Made by a program: the position numbers and the translations under genes
From: Anisakis pegreffii
Lineage: Eukaryota; Nematoda; Chromadorea; Rhabditida; Anisakidae
NCBI GenBank assembly: GCA_035041965.1
Contig: JAPYMA010003060.1
Location: 85,831-149,830 of the forward strand
Direction of reading: 5' to 3'
Length of the DNA stretch: 64,000 bases
The notes under the pieces: model-generated
Told to the model about the DNA's origin: nothing
Databases searched by the model: none
The model's input: only the letters and a program-made list of their open reading frames with translations
Shown: positions 47,579 through 58,542 of the stretch, one piece after another
How the letters are laid out: each line of letters opens with the position of its first letter
Numbering within the stretch: the stretch's first letter is position 1

Positions 47579-47719
47579 AACAGCACCGGAGGCTAGAATC
47601 TTAAACATGATTCGGTGGATGAGTAGACCCGAATGAGCACAAGAAGTCGATTGATATATCGAAGCTGATTAACAATTGTTCAGGAATAAGTCGACCGTAT
47701 CAAGCCTCCAGTGCTGTTC
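47579..47719. repeat. Inverted repeat, 17-bp arms, 107-bp loop
   Basis: GAACAGCACCGGAGGCT at 47579-47595 pairs with AGCCTCCAGTGCTGTTC at 47703-47719, with one mismatch. The arms and loop are clearly richer in GC than the surrounding DNA. A folded non-coding RNA, or the end of an old mobile element, would both fit; neither reading frame is open. Confidence 0.65.
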
Positions 47720-48880
47720 ACAAGAGCTATGATTCGCGAGAGTTTCTCTGGTTTCTCTTGGGCCACTATGAAGCCTTCGTGGACCACACTTGGTGACACG
47801 TCAGCATCAGGTTCTAAGAATGATTGAAGGTTACATTCAGAATCGTAAGTTAGCCGGTACTATCATGAGAACATTTATTTTGGTTCACTTTCAGCGCAGC
47901 TGATGTAATTCGTTCGGAGCTGGGTAGATACACACTGTTCTAGGGCAAGTTGACCCAACATTGTTACAGACTGAATTCATCGAGTAATTCTCTTATTGTT
48001 AACACACAATCCAAAACGTGATCCTTAGAGCGATGGTTATGGAACTAATAGGAATATAGCAAGTTGAATTAGGAATGAGCTTGCTTATTTGATTTGCTTC
48101 TGTTCATGAAACATTATGCACAAACATATATGGGGGCTCATATGGTCGAATTAATTTCAGTTTGAATGGATCACTTCTTCAGCTAATATCCCACAAAAAA
48201 CCGTTCGTTCAACACAAATGCTTACACAATTTTTTAATGCCTACGTATTGAATATAAATATATGTATATAGCTTACGTACTGAATATAAACAAGTACATC
48301 AGAGTTCAGTCATACACTGTGTGACAGCAAAGTATTTTGTGACCAAAAAAAACGGAGTCGGTCTCATAAGGAATACCGATGAGGAACTTAGTCTTTGCGT
48401 AAGACTCAGACTGAAATTATGTTCACCGCTCAGCAGTTCTTGCGTCTTGGAATCAGTCGGTTATGTCGGAAGTATATGGAAGGTCAGGAGGACACGCAAA
48501 CGGTTCCCGTTAATTGCCGTGATCATACGAATCGCTAAGCCACTAAAACACTTACATTATCTTATATTACAGCATCTCACGCTTCGTTAACTATAATCGC
48601 TCAATGATATATCGTTCATATGTTTCTTTTAGATTAGTCAATAGGCGATGATTCCGAGTGTTTTTGCTCAAAAGTCGGCAATAGTCGCGATATCGTGATA
48701 ATGCGTTAAATGCGTTCAAATTCTATGCAGTGCAATAATTTAACGATGCACATGAAGGGATCTTCCGACTGGATGAATTTGAGGACGTCAGGCAGAAAGA
48801 TGAAGATTTAATGTGTTCTGTTTGGTTTTTTTTTCGTGACATCAGAATGATGGTTCGATTTTTTTTTTGAAACGAACGAT

Positions 48881-48905
48881 TAAATAAATGAAATGAAATG
48901 AAATG
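48881..48905. repeat. AAATG microsatellite
   Basis: Five-base units of the type GAAAT repeat about four times without interruption next to a poly-T run. Confidence 0.85.
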
Positions 48906-50655
48906 TTCGTTTGTTTATAAAGGAGTGATTTTCTCGGTAGCACTGACGAAGTGTCATCAGAAAAGCTGCTTTTTTTCTGATTTTTTCGCGTGTGTTCGTT
49001 ATAAGTAATAGATATCTTTTTGATGATATCTTTCACGAAACGGCGATGATTATGTAGATTGCTCGAGAAAAGGTAGATGATGGCACCGAAACAAGCAGCG
49101 CGAGAGTCACAGAAACACTATCATAGTTAAAGTTTCGTGTTTAGGAAAAAAGCAATATTTCAATCTACACAAGTAGCGTATTGATGACAAATATATTCAT
49201 CATGGATGTTGAGAAGAAGCGAATCGACGATAATTATGTTAAAATCCTAAACAATTTGTCCACAACCGCGAGCTCTTCATGCACAATTTAAAGACTATTG
49301 ATGTTTGTGATCGAAAACTTTTGTTGATTTTTGATTGCTGAAGTTTTTGATCGAAAAGATATCATTCCTTTGAAAAGTTAGTTGGAGCGTTCTTTGATAA
49401 GTTCATATGTCGCTACTCGGCTGCTTCACTAAAATATACCTGAAATGATTTACTACTTTATGAACACAGACAACAAGCAGCCAGAAATCACGGACCGACT
49501 AAATTGCAAAATGGAGAAAACAGCGGCATTTTTAGCTCGAAAGTGTTGGCTCTGAAAGGTTTGCCACCGGGACGTTTTGGCTCCCCAAATCCTGTTCCGG
49601 TGGATGTTTTACCTTCGCAAAATTCTTGCCAACCGTCGTCTTCTCATTCAACTGGCTGTATTAGGCATCTGGATCATTCAAATTTTGCACTTTCCTCATG
49701 AATTGTTGACGGCGAATAAACGTCATTCCATTGAACGTCATGCAACGTCATGCACTGATCGAGCGCACATTCATATTGAGTTACCGTACAAATCAAATTT
49801 GTACTTTTCATGATCACTTTCTGCGCCAAACTAAAGCTGTTCACAACCTGATGTTTAGTGTCTCATGCAGCAGTGTAAGAGTGAGCAAATGAATAAAGTA
49901 AGCATTTATTATAAATGCAAAACATCCCGTGGCGAACCATACGGAGTCGAAACTGTTGGGAACGAACCTTCCATGAGCTGCTCATTAAATCTGATCGTAA
50001 ATCCAATGAACTGCCTACTTCATGAGACTAATCAAACAGTTCAGGAAAGCCACATAAATGTAAGAGCATTCGATAGATTTTGCGTTGAGGGCAAATGAAC
50101 TGGCTGAAAAATTTGTCCATTTCAAGCTTTTTTTTTGGAACTTCTGATGATACTTCGTTGTGAAAGCGAACAAAAATAATGCAAAAATACAGCAGTAAAT
50201 TGTTGACATATTCATTGGGTAAATGTACAAAATGCTTGAAACGCAATTCTGTGGTGTTTTTGCCGTTCAGTTCTCTAGAAGTGAATTACACGAGTATTTT
50301 GGAGTGTTTGATGGGCTCATCAGAGGCTCATTAAACTGCTCGAAGCAATGTTGCTGTTTCGCCTTAAGTGCAACAGAGAATCTCGTTGTTGAACCAAAAA
50401 AAAAACATCTCCTCTAATCGTAAGGCGTTGCACTAAACTCTTCGCGGTAAATTAGTTGCTGTCACATGGTCGTTTCAATTTGAAGATACCACTCACTGTT
50501 AGTCGTTCAATCATCACTGTATCACCACTCAAATTGCTCATTCAAAATTCTCACTGAACAGTCGAATCGAAACGATGATCATATTGCAATACAATATCCG
50601 CATCCGCAGCCTGCTTGGACAAATCAAATGATTTGTTCGCATCATACAAACGTTC

Positions 50656-52907
50656 TCACTGAGAATATAAATCGATGTGAATTCGTTTCGTACGCGCTGA
50701 ATCAAAGCCTTGTAAGCTGAAGTAATTTGATGAAGTGCTTGAAATCAAACGCTGTGATGCCGATAATTGCTGAATGAATTGTTCATGAGCATGAACGCGC
50801 CGTACTCTCCTCTCATCTTTTCCAAACGCATAACAACGCGATTCGGATAATTCGAGAAGAATCAACAAAACTTTTGCTCTACTAAAAAGATCATTTAAAG
50901 TATCTGCTTTAATGAGCACGACGAATATGATTGAGGTTGCTTACGGAAAGTAGTTTACATAGACGTTATGGTTGTGTGTTCATCAATTGGATAATAGTGT
51001 AAAAAGGACCTATCATTAATTTGATCGCATACAAGCACACACCGAATGAAAAGAAAACATAATGAGATGAATATAAATAAGCTTATCAATTTCTATTCTC
51101 AAGCAGCCTCTTGACAAAAAATCAGATTATGTAAAACACCTTTCGATGAGTCTCTCTTTGGGTCGATCGTGCACGGAATTGCAAGATCACAAAGAGTTAC
51201 AACTTATCACTGGTAGAACCGACGTCATGAAATGCTGAAATCAATCAAATACTTTTAAATTAATGGAATGATAAAGTTTAGCATCGCTGAACTGATCCTA
51301 AACTTAGTCATTCAACTGTTCCTTGAATTATGATGAAATGTAGATGTTCTTAGCATACGAATGAACTCTTCCTGCTGTGGGTCTCATCAAAGGGAGATTT
51401 TTGAAGATTGATTTCATTTGCTGGGCACATCAATAACTCTTTCGTTACACGCTAAGAAGCATCACTGAAGAGTCACTCCTATGTGTAACACATCTCATCT
51501 CACGGCTTCGACTGCACCGATTACTGAACATTTGAGTAGGTACCAAAGTGTTTCATCTGAATAACACCGGTGAAATTCATTTCGATTTCATTCGACGGGA
51601 CTTAGTGGGCAGAATTTTACCACATCACAATAATGATCTTGGATGACCCGAAAGGATTTCGCTCAATCAAAGTGAACACGATGATAACATCGAGTGGAAG
51701 CAGTTGTCGTCCGACCTTTAGTGAGCATTTTCACACGATTTAATGCAACCGATCACGACACTCACTGCGAGAGCGCATATGTCAAACATGTGTTTTTTGC
51801 ACTATAAATCGCTTCCAGATTATTAGTTGTAGCACTATGAAGTCATCTGAGAGAGAAAAAATTACTTACAGCTTCAAATGCACTAAAAATTTACACATTT
51901 CACCCGAGCTTTCAACGAAAAACATTCGAACACTTTTCGATAGCTTGTAATATTGCAGCTCCTCCAATGATAGAAAATTGCTAAACGTTTTAATTTTACG
52001 ACAGGAAATTACTTCCAACTGAATCCACTTTTATGAGACGCATGAAGATTTATTGTTAGATTAGAAAATAATGATGATAATATTTTAAATGCTACCCAAC
52101 TTATTAAGCGCGTATCATTAATATTTATGAAGATTGACTTTTATTACTGAAAGAAGATTCAATAAAAATTTGCATAGTTCAAGCTTTCCGCAGCGCAAAA
52201 ATGAGTGTGTAAAGCAAAAGTAGTCATGAAACGCAAAAATAGTGAATCTTATATGAGGCGGTGATATGAGTTGATCAATTCATTTGATACATCGTTCGGC
52301 TGGTTGACTGCCGACTTGCGTGGAAGATGGCTACCGTGGAGACGATTGAACGAATTGAAACGAATACTGCGCTCGGTTGGCTTTAATGCGATGTCGTTTC
52401 TTAATCAAATTTGCATGCCTAAAAGTTATACAGAAAATGAACGTCATTCGCAAAGACAATTTTTTGAGAACGGCTTAATAGGGCACATTGTAAGTGGACA
52501 ATTATGAAAAATTAGCTGGGTCGTTTGAGATTATTCTGAGCCGAGCCTGAGCGTAGGCTTAGTCCATTGATGGGTCTAGTCGCTGTTATAGACATAAGTG
52601 TCAGTCGAAGCCGTAGCCACAATCGAGCGGATGAAATTTCTGCGTGATGATGATTGACAACTCTCTCAATAAAGATGACACACCGTATTATTGCTAATGC
52701 ATCCATTAATCAAGATGCGATATTGTAATGAGTTACAGAGTTCCCATATTCGTTCGCCCACTTCCCTTCACGACCTGCACTTTGAAGCATCAGACTGAAC
52801 ACAGTAAACTTCGGACTTAGAATAGGAAGGAGTAGAGGTCCAGCTGTCTTAAAAAGCTGACTTATGTGTGCATTTAGATCGATCCACCTTTTCGCCATAG
52901 ATTTCAA
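50656..52907 (-). CDS. Two minus-strand exons of a possible moulting-cycle-like protein, very incomplete
   Basis: Two frames look coding. The upstream one (52907-52710) contains LFKTAGPLLLPILSPKF, opening after AAGTCAG; an LLSPRF-type motif with preceding prolines is a hallmark of the nematode moulting-cycle (MLT-10-like) secreted proteins. The downstream one opens after a good acceptor, GATCTTTTTAG, at about 50886 and reads to a stop at 50656; it contains RRVRRVHAHEQFIQQL and closes with LQGFDSARTKRIHIDLYSQ, which recalls the C-terminal end of that family, where a glycine-phenylalanine pair and a tyrosine are common. I found no phase-consistent exons between them, so joining them into one gene is a guess. 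The family call rests on short motifs from memory. Both could instead be unrelated exons, or chance. Confidence 0.25.
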
Positions 52908-54382
52908 GCATTGTAAACAAATAGACGTATCGACATGAATTTTGAAATGCTGACTTTTACAGAAAGAAAAAGCAATAGAGAGTTTGAAGGTGATTCTTAT
53001 TCGACGGCAATGGCAAACGATGAATGCGAAGAGGATGAGCCTAAAAATGATGCAAACGCATCAGAAAGAGATGCTTCCGACGACATTTTGGTGTCGTCTG
53101 AGCGATATAGAAATGTTGATTCACAGCCAGAACAATCGCAGCCAGTATGCGTTCATCAAAATATGCCGTTTCAAATCAAGATTTGCCAGTTGGTTCTTAA
53201 TCCATCTTCTTCTATGATTGCAAATCCCATTTCAACACATATCAATAATCCCAAGCGCTATCTCAAATTACACTGTGTAACAGAGGAATTTTCGCAAAGA
53301 AGTCAGGAAATAAACTTTTTTATTACTTTGCAAAGTTTCCTTTCACACTCAATCGTCAAAGTCCGGAAAGCGTCCAAACAACATGAATTTCACTGCCCGA
53401 ATAAGTCGACCCAACAAAATTCATTCTCATGCAAGCCGAAGCATGGCTTACATACTGGCACTCTTATATACTAAGGTGCAGATTCCGAGAATGAGATTCT
53501 TTTTTCTCTACCACCCACCCTCATGGTTTAAGCTCTCTCACAGTCGTCTCCACTCTTCTTTAAAAAAACACTTGATATACTGCAAATTCCTATGTGTACG
53601 TGACAGATCAGTAAAAAACAGCGCATAAATTGTAATTTGGCAGTTCAGCTGTTTCTCATGGGAGAGAAAAACTGAATCCAGACTTGCATCTACGCAAGAT
53701 ATTTTCCAGATTTCGCAACAGTGAAAGCCAGCTTATTCGAGCGTTGCAACTCATACTTCTTGATCATTTTTCGGAGTTTGACGGTTATTTGTAAAAAATG
53801 CATACAATCACGCAAGAAAGTTCGATTCAGCTTCAGCGTACAAAACTGTCCAATAAAATGATGCGTCTTCTCACCGTTGCCTGATTTCTTCTATTACACA
53901 GTGTTATCGAGGTAGCTTTTCGTATCCAATTCCGTTGATCATTTGAAGAAGACAACTCGAAACATTCACTCAAAACATTATTTAAAGCATTTGATTTCTA
54001 GCGATTAAAGGTACACTCGTACACGACAATGTATTTGACACAGAAAACATGATTCATATAATAAATGAAATTTCGAAACAGCATTTATCATACGATGAAT
54101 CCTAAGGTGATCAAAGTTACAATGAGCGCAGGCTGAATTATTGGTTTTCCAGGGGAATGCCTAGCACTGAGAGTGCACACCGTCTCTCTCCGTTCAGCGC
54201 GCTCATCAATGCCTTCTTGAGTTTTGTTCTCAATTTGTGTTGCTAGTGCAAGCACAAGTCCAGTTAGTAGCACTGTCACTGTTAGCTGTAAATCAATCAT
54301 TCGAGCAGTTCGTAACTCAAGCGGTAATATAATACATAGCGATTTACTGACCCAAAGAATCGCTTTACTTTTGCACAAACAA
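52908..54382. other. Intergenic stretch with a 179-codon plus-strand frame
   Basis: A plus-strand ATG frame at 52935-53474 is one of the longest in the window (179 codons). Its first 70 codons are acidic and Ser-rich (NDECEEDEPKNDANASERD) and look coding. After CCA at 53142 a GTATGC donor could end an exon; the remainder, full of His, Lys and Ser without pattern, looks less convincing. It could be an upstream exon of the ligase gene that follows, but I found no phase-2 donor that would join it to the acceptor at 54421. I see nothing else firm here. Confidence 0.35.
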
Positions 54383-56711
54383 ATGGTCGTTTCCGAGACG
54401 AACAAATTGTTTTTGTTCAGGAACTCGCCATCATCACCCAGCGAGTCGACATCAGCTGTCGAGAAACGTGCGTGTCGCATTTGTCAGTCAGAGAGCGGTG
54501 TCATGGTTCGTCCATGTGCCTGCTCTGGAACAGTAAGTTACGCCTTAATCAAGTGAATGCTGTTGAGGCACTTCGATGCTCATCTGTAAAGAACAAGCGA
54601 TCAGTTAAATGAGCCGTGAAGAAGCTTGAATATTAGAAGGGTTCAATTTAAGCCAACAATGTTGCTAGCATCTTATGGAATCTGAAACTTTAGAATTTGA
54701 ACATTCAACATTTAGCAACTTCACTCATCTCATTGTCAGTTAGTTGATTGATGATTACTGAATTCGGCCTATATTGTGATGCTACTGCTACTGTTCTGAA
54801 TTTCTTTGCTCTATCTAGTCGTTGATTTCCCTTGAGGATCAAAAAATTGTTTTGAACGAAATGTCATGGATTGGTCGTTACATTAAAAGTTCTTGAATAC
54901 TGTTCATTTAGTGAGGCAGTGCAATATCTGACTGAATTTGATTAAACCAAATAGTTCAGATGGGTGATATTCACGAAAACTGCTTGAATGAATGGCTTTC
55001 ACGTTCGAACAATAATGAAATTTGTGAAATTTGCCATCAAAAGTATTCAAAATCTGGAAATGTTTTACAACCGATATGGAAATGGCGTAAACCAAACATC
55101 GAAATGACTGTAATTTTTGCCCTTTTTTCCAACAAATAACTTCTGCAAATTATATAGCAGTTACTATTCAAAGGATCGCGCAGCGTTTATGCTTCAATCG
55201 AAATCTGGATTGAAATTGACTTTGGTGATTAATCCAATATCTTATCGTGGTTCCCCTCGCTATCAATATGCCTACATAACAAGTATCTCTTTTGAGAACA
55301 TCTCTTTTCCGTATTAGCAATAGCAAATATGCTTGGCCACATTTTGCTGTCTGAGTCAGTCTTAATTTTTTTGAGTTAGGATAATTATGCTTGCAGACGA
55401 TTCCAATAGGACGAAGGGAACCTATTAGTGCAGAATGGTCGATGGGCGATAAGAGATAATATTCATTAGTAATCCGTCATAAATAAGAATATTCTTTGTT
55501 CTCTTTGCCCATCTAGATAAATGCTGGACTGAAAGCAGCGAGATGAAGGCTCCACTCTTCTTTCAAATGATTCCATTCTTTGAAAAGCTTACTGTGGTTT
55601 GATTCAAAGAGTTCTTCTCGGATTGATTTTCATCACTTAAAATGAGTTCTCCTAGCAACAGTAAATCCACTGCTGCGTTGAGAATACGGGGAGCCGATCT
55701 AGTTGCCGAAAAAACCTCTTAAATAAGCAGAGTTCATTCTCATGATATTCTTCTTTCATTCTGATGTGATGCAATTGCCATTCATGCATTGCAATGAATA
55801 GTTTTCCAAAACCAAGCGAATTACTTCATTTTTTCTCAACAATAAATCGAGTATTCATTTTTCCGTTTGCTTACTCTAATTGAGTTCGATTTTGTTTCAG
55901 TTTTTCGTGCGCAAATTTGTCGTAACATTCTCGTCAAATTTAGAGGGACAATTTGATTTCAACTTGAGTAAAAGACTACAACTATGTGAAAAATCTATCT
56001 GGCTGGCTTTTGTCACAATGATTTTCGTCGATAGATGTGTTTGTTTGTAAATGTGGCCGTTCATTTGATTATCCCCCATAGATTATGCCATTATTCGCTA
56101 TGAATTTTCAGAACATCATAGAGCTGGCATCGGTGGTATGTTTATCATTCTGTTTATGGTATATGTTAGCGTTGACGCACGAGAGACAGTTCATTGAACG
56201 TGTTTTCTATGCTGGTTTACCGCCTCGATCACCCGATGTTGCACGTTTCTGTAAGCATATTCGTGAGTTTACAACGTTCAGCGAACTTTCATCGAATTCC
56301 TCAAAATTCGTTTATAGGCAAAAGCCCCGACCGAAACAGTTGAACTCTGTCGACAATACATTCACAAATGCACAGGAATATGTTGTGAAACTAATAACTT
56401 TCGTGACCACCACACATCTGATATTTGACGATAAATTCAAATTTTCCCTAATATTTGGATGTTAAGCTTTCTGACAATCAAAAAGAGTCTAGAGAGTGCT
56501 ATGGATAGCATAACTGAAATTGATCTGTTTGTTGTGGCTATGGAGTGCTTGTTCATTTGAAAGAGAAGATCTTGCAGTGATCACACTTTTGATAATGGTT
56601 ACGTTGGCTGGTGGATTCATGAACATTTCTGGTCGTGTTTATCGTTACATTAATAAGCAACGTGCGATTCATTTTACTGATTCACAAAGTAATAAAAAGA
56701 ATCAAAAGTGA
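54383..56711 (+). CDS. MARCH-type RING-CH E3 ubiquitin ligase, 190 residues
   Basis: A membrane-bound ubiquitin ligase that tags membrane proteins for sorting or degradation. Exons: 54383-54532, 54960-55109, 56112-56250, 56578-56711; 573 bases, phases agree. The RING-CH finger is complete in C4HC3 order: C31-x2-C34, C45-x-C47, H55-x2-C58, C72-x2-C75, with CLNEW before the last pair as in the family. Two membrane segments follow, around 105-121 (LASVVCLSFCLWYMLAL) and at the start of the last exon (ITLLIMVTLAGGF), then a short basic tail ending KKNQK. This is the compact two-span architecture of the smaller MARCH proteins. The N-terminus is uncertain: a strong acceptor, TTTTTGTTCAG at 54410-54420, lies inside the first exon, so an undetected upstream exon may replace residues 1-12. 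The third exon's membrane segment fits the family position but not a specific subtype. Confidence 0.8.
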
Positions 56712-58542
56712 AATACTATCGTAACATCAATCAATGCTTTCGTTATATTATGTTCTAGAATCAGATAACGTTGGTACAATGCAATATGTGTATTATAATG
56801 CCTTCAAAAAAACTGACTGCCAAAGAAATTTTTAACGACATTTTTTCTTCTAAAACAAATCTGTTCTTGTTTATGAAAACATTTTTTGTATCTTCTCATA
56901 TAGCGTCATGAAGTGCTACGAGAATAATGCCTCTTGTGTCTCTAGTTATCGCTGACATAGGCGAATCGTAGTATTCAGAACGACACACTGCTTTTGCATG
57001 AAAACTGTGGAAGTTTTTCTTGACAACCATTAATTTGCCTATCGATTAAATGACCGTAATACCCACCAAACTGAAGACCAGAATTTGCACTGACAATAAT
57101 AATGTTGTTCCCCATTTAATGCGACCTAAGCGAAATTATGAATTTTCGAAAGCTATAAGTTGCCTCTGTTTTAGTTTATACGCCCGGCGAGACGTAATAT
57201 ATTACCGAGTGATATTTCACCGAAACTTACGTCATTTGCGAAGTTACTGAAACTTGAAATCAACAATTCCCATCTCGTTCCTCTTCCTCTCGACAAAAAA
57301 GCGAAATCAAGCTCAATTTGTTGTTGCGCTAAACCGATAGCATGTCGCAAATTTAATTTACTCAAGTCAGTTGAAAATGCAAAGCAAGACGATTTGTTGC
57401 ACACTGAATAATTCGCGTTTCTTCATATTATTCCTTTGTCTTGAGCCCTACCAGGAATGAATCCTACGGCTCTTGGGAATTTGCATATACGTTTCACTCG
57501 ATTGTCGTCATTGGGGATCATCGACGACTGCATTTGTGCAACAATGAGTTTCAAGTAAGAATTCATCATTGAAACTTATTAATGCCGGACTTTTTAAAGT
57601 GAATAGAATTATGAAGATATGATAGCAAGCATATTGAGCGGACTTGAATTTATTGAATAGTAATGATCACAGTCAAAATGAATGAAAACACATACGAATA
57701 ATCAACTGTATCAACGTTCTTGAAAACTAACTCAATATGGCAATAGTACCAATATGACACCGGGTTACGTAAATTGAAACGCAAAACTGCAATGGCACAA
57801 CTTAACCACGTTGAGTAATGACAGTTAACGTGCGTACTGATTCAAAAATTACGATGAGTTCTTTAACGAATAAAACAACATTGAAGTTTCATTAAGAATG
57901 TTAGACATGAACAATTTAGTGATCAAGAAGGAATAAAACGCTACTATTGCATTGTAAACCGTTCCAAAAAGCAATGTTGAACAAAACCAATTTCTAAGAG
58001 AGCTGTGTGATGTGCGAAACAAAACAAACGTCATGATGAACCAGTATGAACGATAGTTAACACCAATTAGAGGTCTCACTATTTTCAGAACGCGATTCTG
58101 TTGAGAACATCAAAAACGGGCGAGGGTTTAGGGCACCAACAATATTTGGATGAACACAAAAAGAAACAAAAAAGTTGCATATATCAGACCTCATTTATTC
58201 TCGCACGACAAAAACACGTACTTTCAATGGAAAAATGTATCAGTTCAATCATCTCAATCCTACTGGCCAATTAACGGATGGAAATATGAAAATACTTCCA
58301 CTCTTTATTCATTTCACTAACTGAGAATTTAAACGAAATACAAAATGAACGAAATGGGTTGATTTCTGTTCCAGAAGCGATACGCTCTAGCATTCTTGAT
58401 GGCATGATCTCGAATCATATCAAAATTTCGATTCAACGGTGCAAAAATTCGTGATGTTGGTCAATAAAATGAAGGAAAAAAGGTAGCCGTAACAGAAGGA
58501 TACCAGAATGAATCAATCAATCATATGTCGACGGTACATCGA
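56712..58542. other. Intergenic stretch between ligase and transaldolase genes
   Basis: The genes on both sides end here, tail to tail. On the minus strand TTTATT at 58304 (AATAAA on that strand) could end the transaldolase transcript. A minus-strand frame at 57171-57404 (STDLSKLNLRHAIGLAQQQ) looks mildly coding but has no start or splice context that I trust. Nothing else is recognisable. Confidence 0.4.

Larger units (their letters stand above)
39795..50655. other. 10.9-kb stretch with no assignable gene; several coding-like minus-strand frames
   Basis: I could not build any gene here. Minus-strand frames that look more coding than their surroundings are 41151-41360 (ends VKDCLRFVMEESK), 44564-44773 (ATG start, 69 codons), 45840-46022 (ATG after an AACAG acceptor, ends SDHSALQ) and 46337-46470 (opens after AATTTCAG, contains WEHEFFFTEF). 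They could be exons of one or two minus-strand genes, but I found no phase-consistent joins. On the plus strand, 48321-48590 is open for 89 codons without family resemblance. At 49604-49813 an ATG frame of 69 codons encodes a short basic head and one membrane segment (LLIQLAVLGIWIIQILHF), like a type II membrane protein. A short segment ending AG|GTAAGTC at 47412 is a good isolated donor. Confidence 0.4.
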
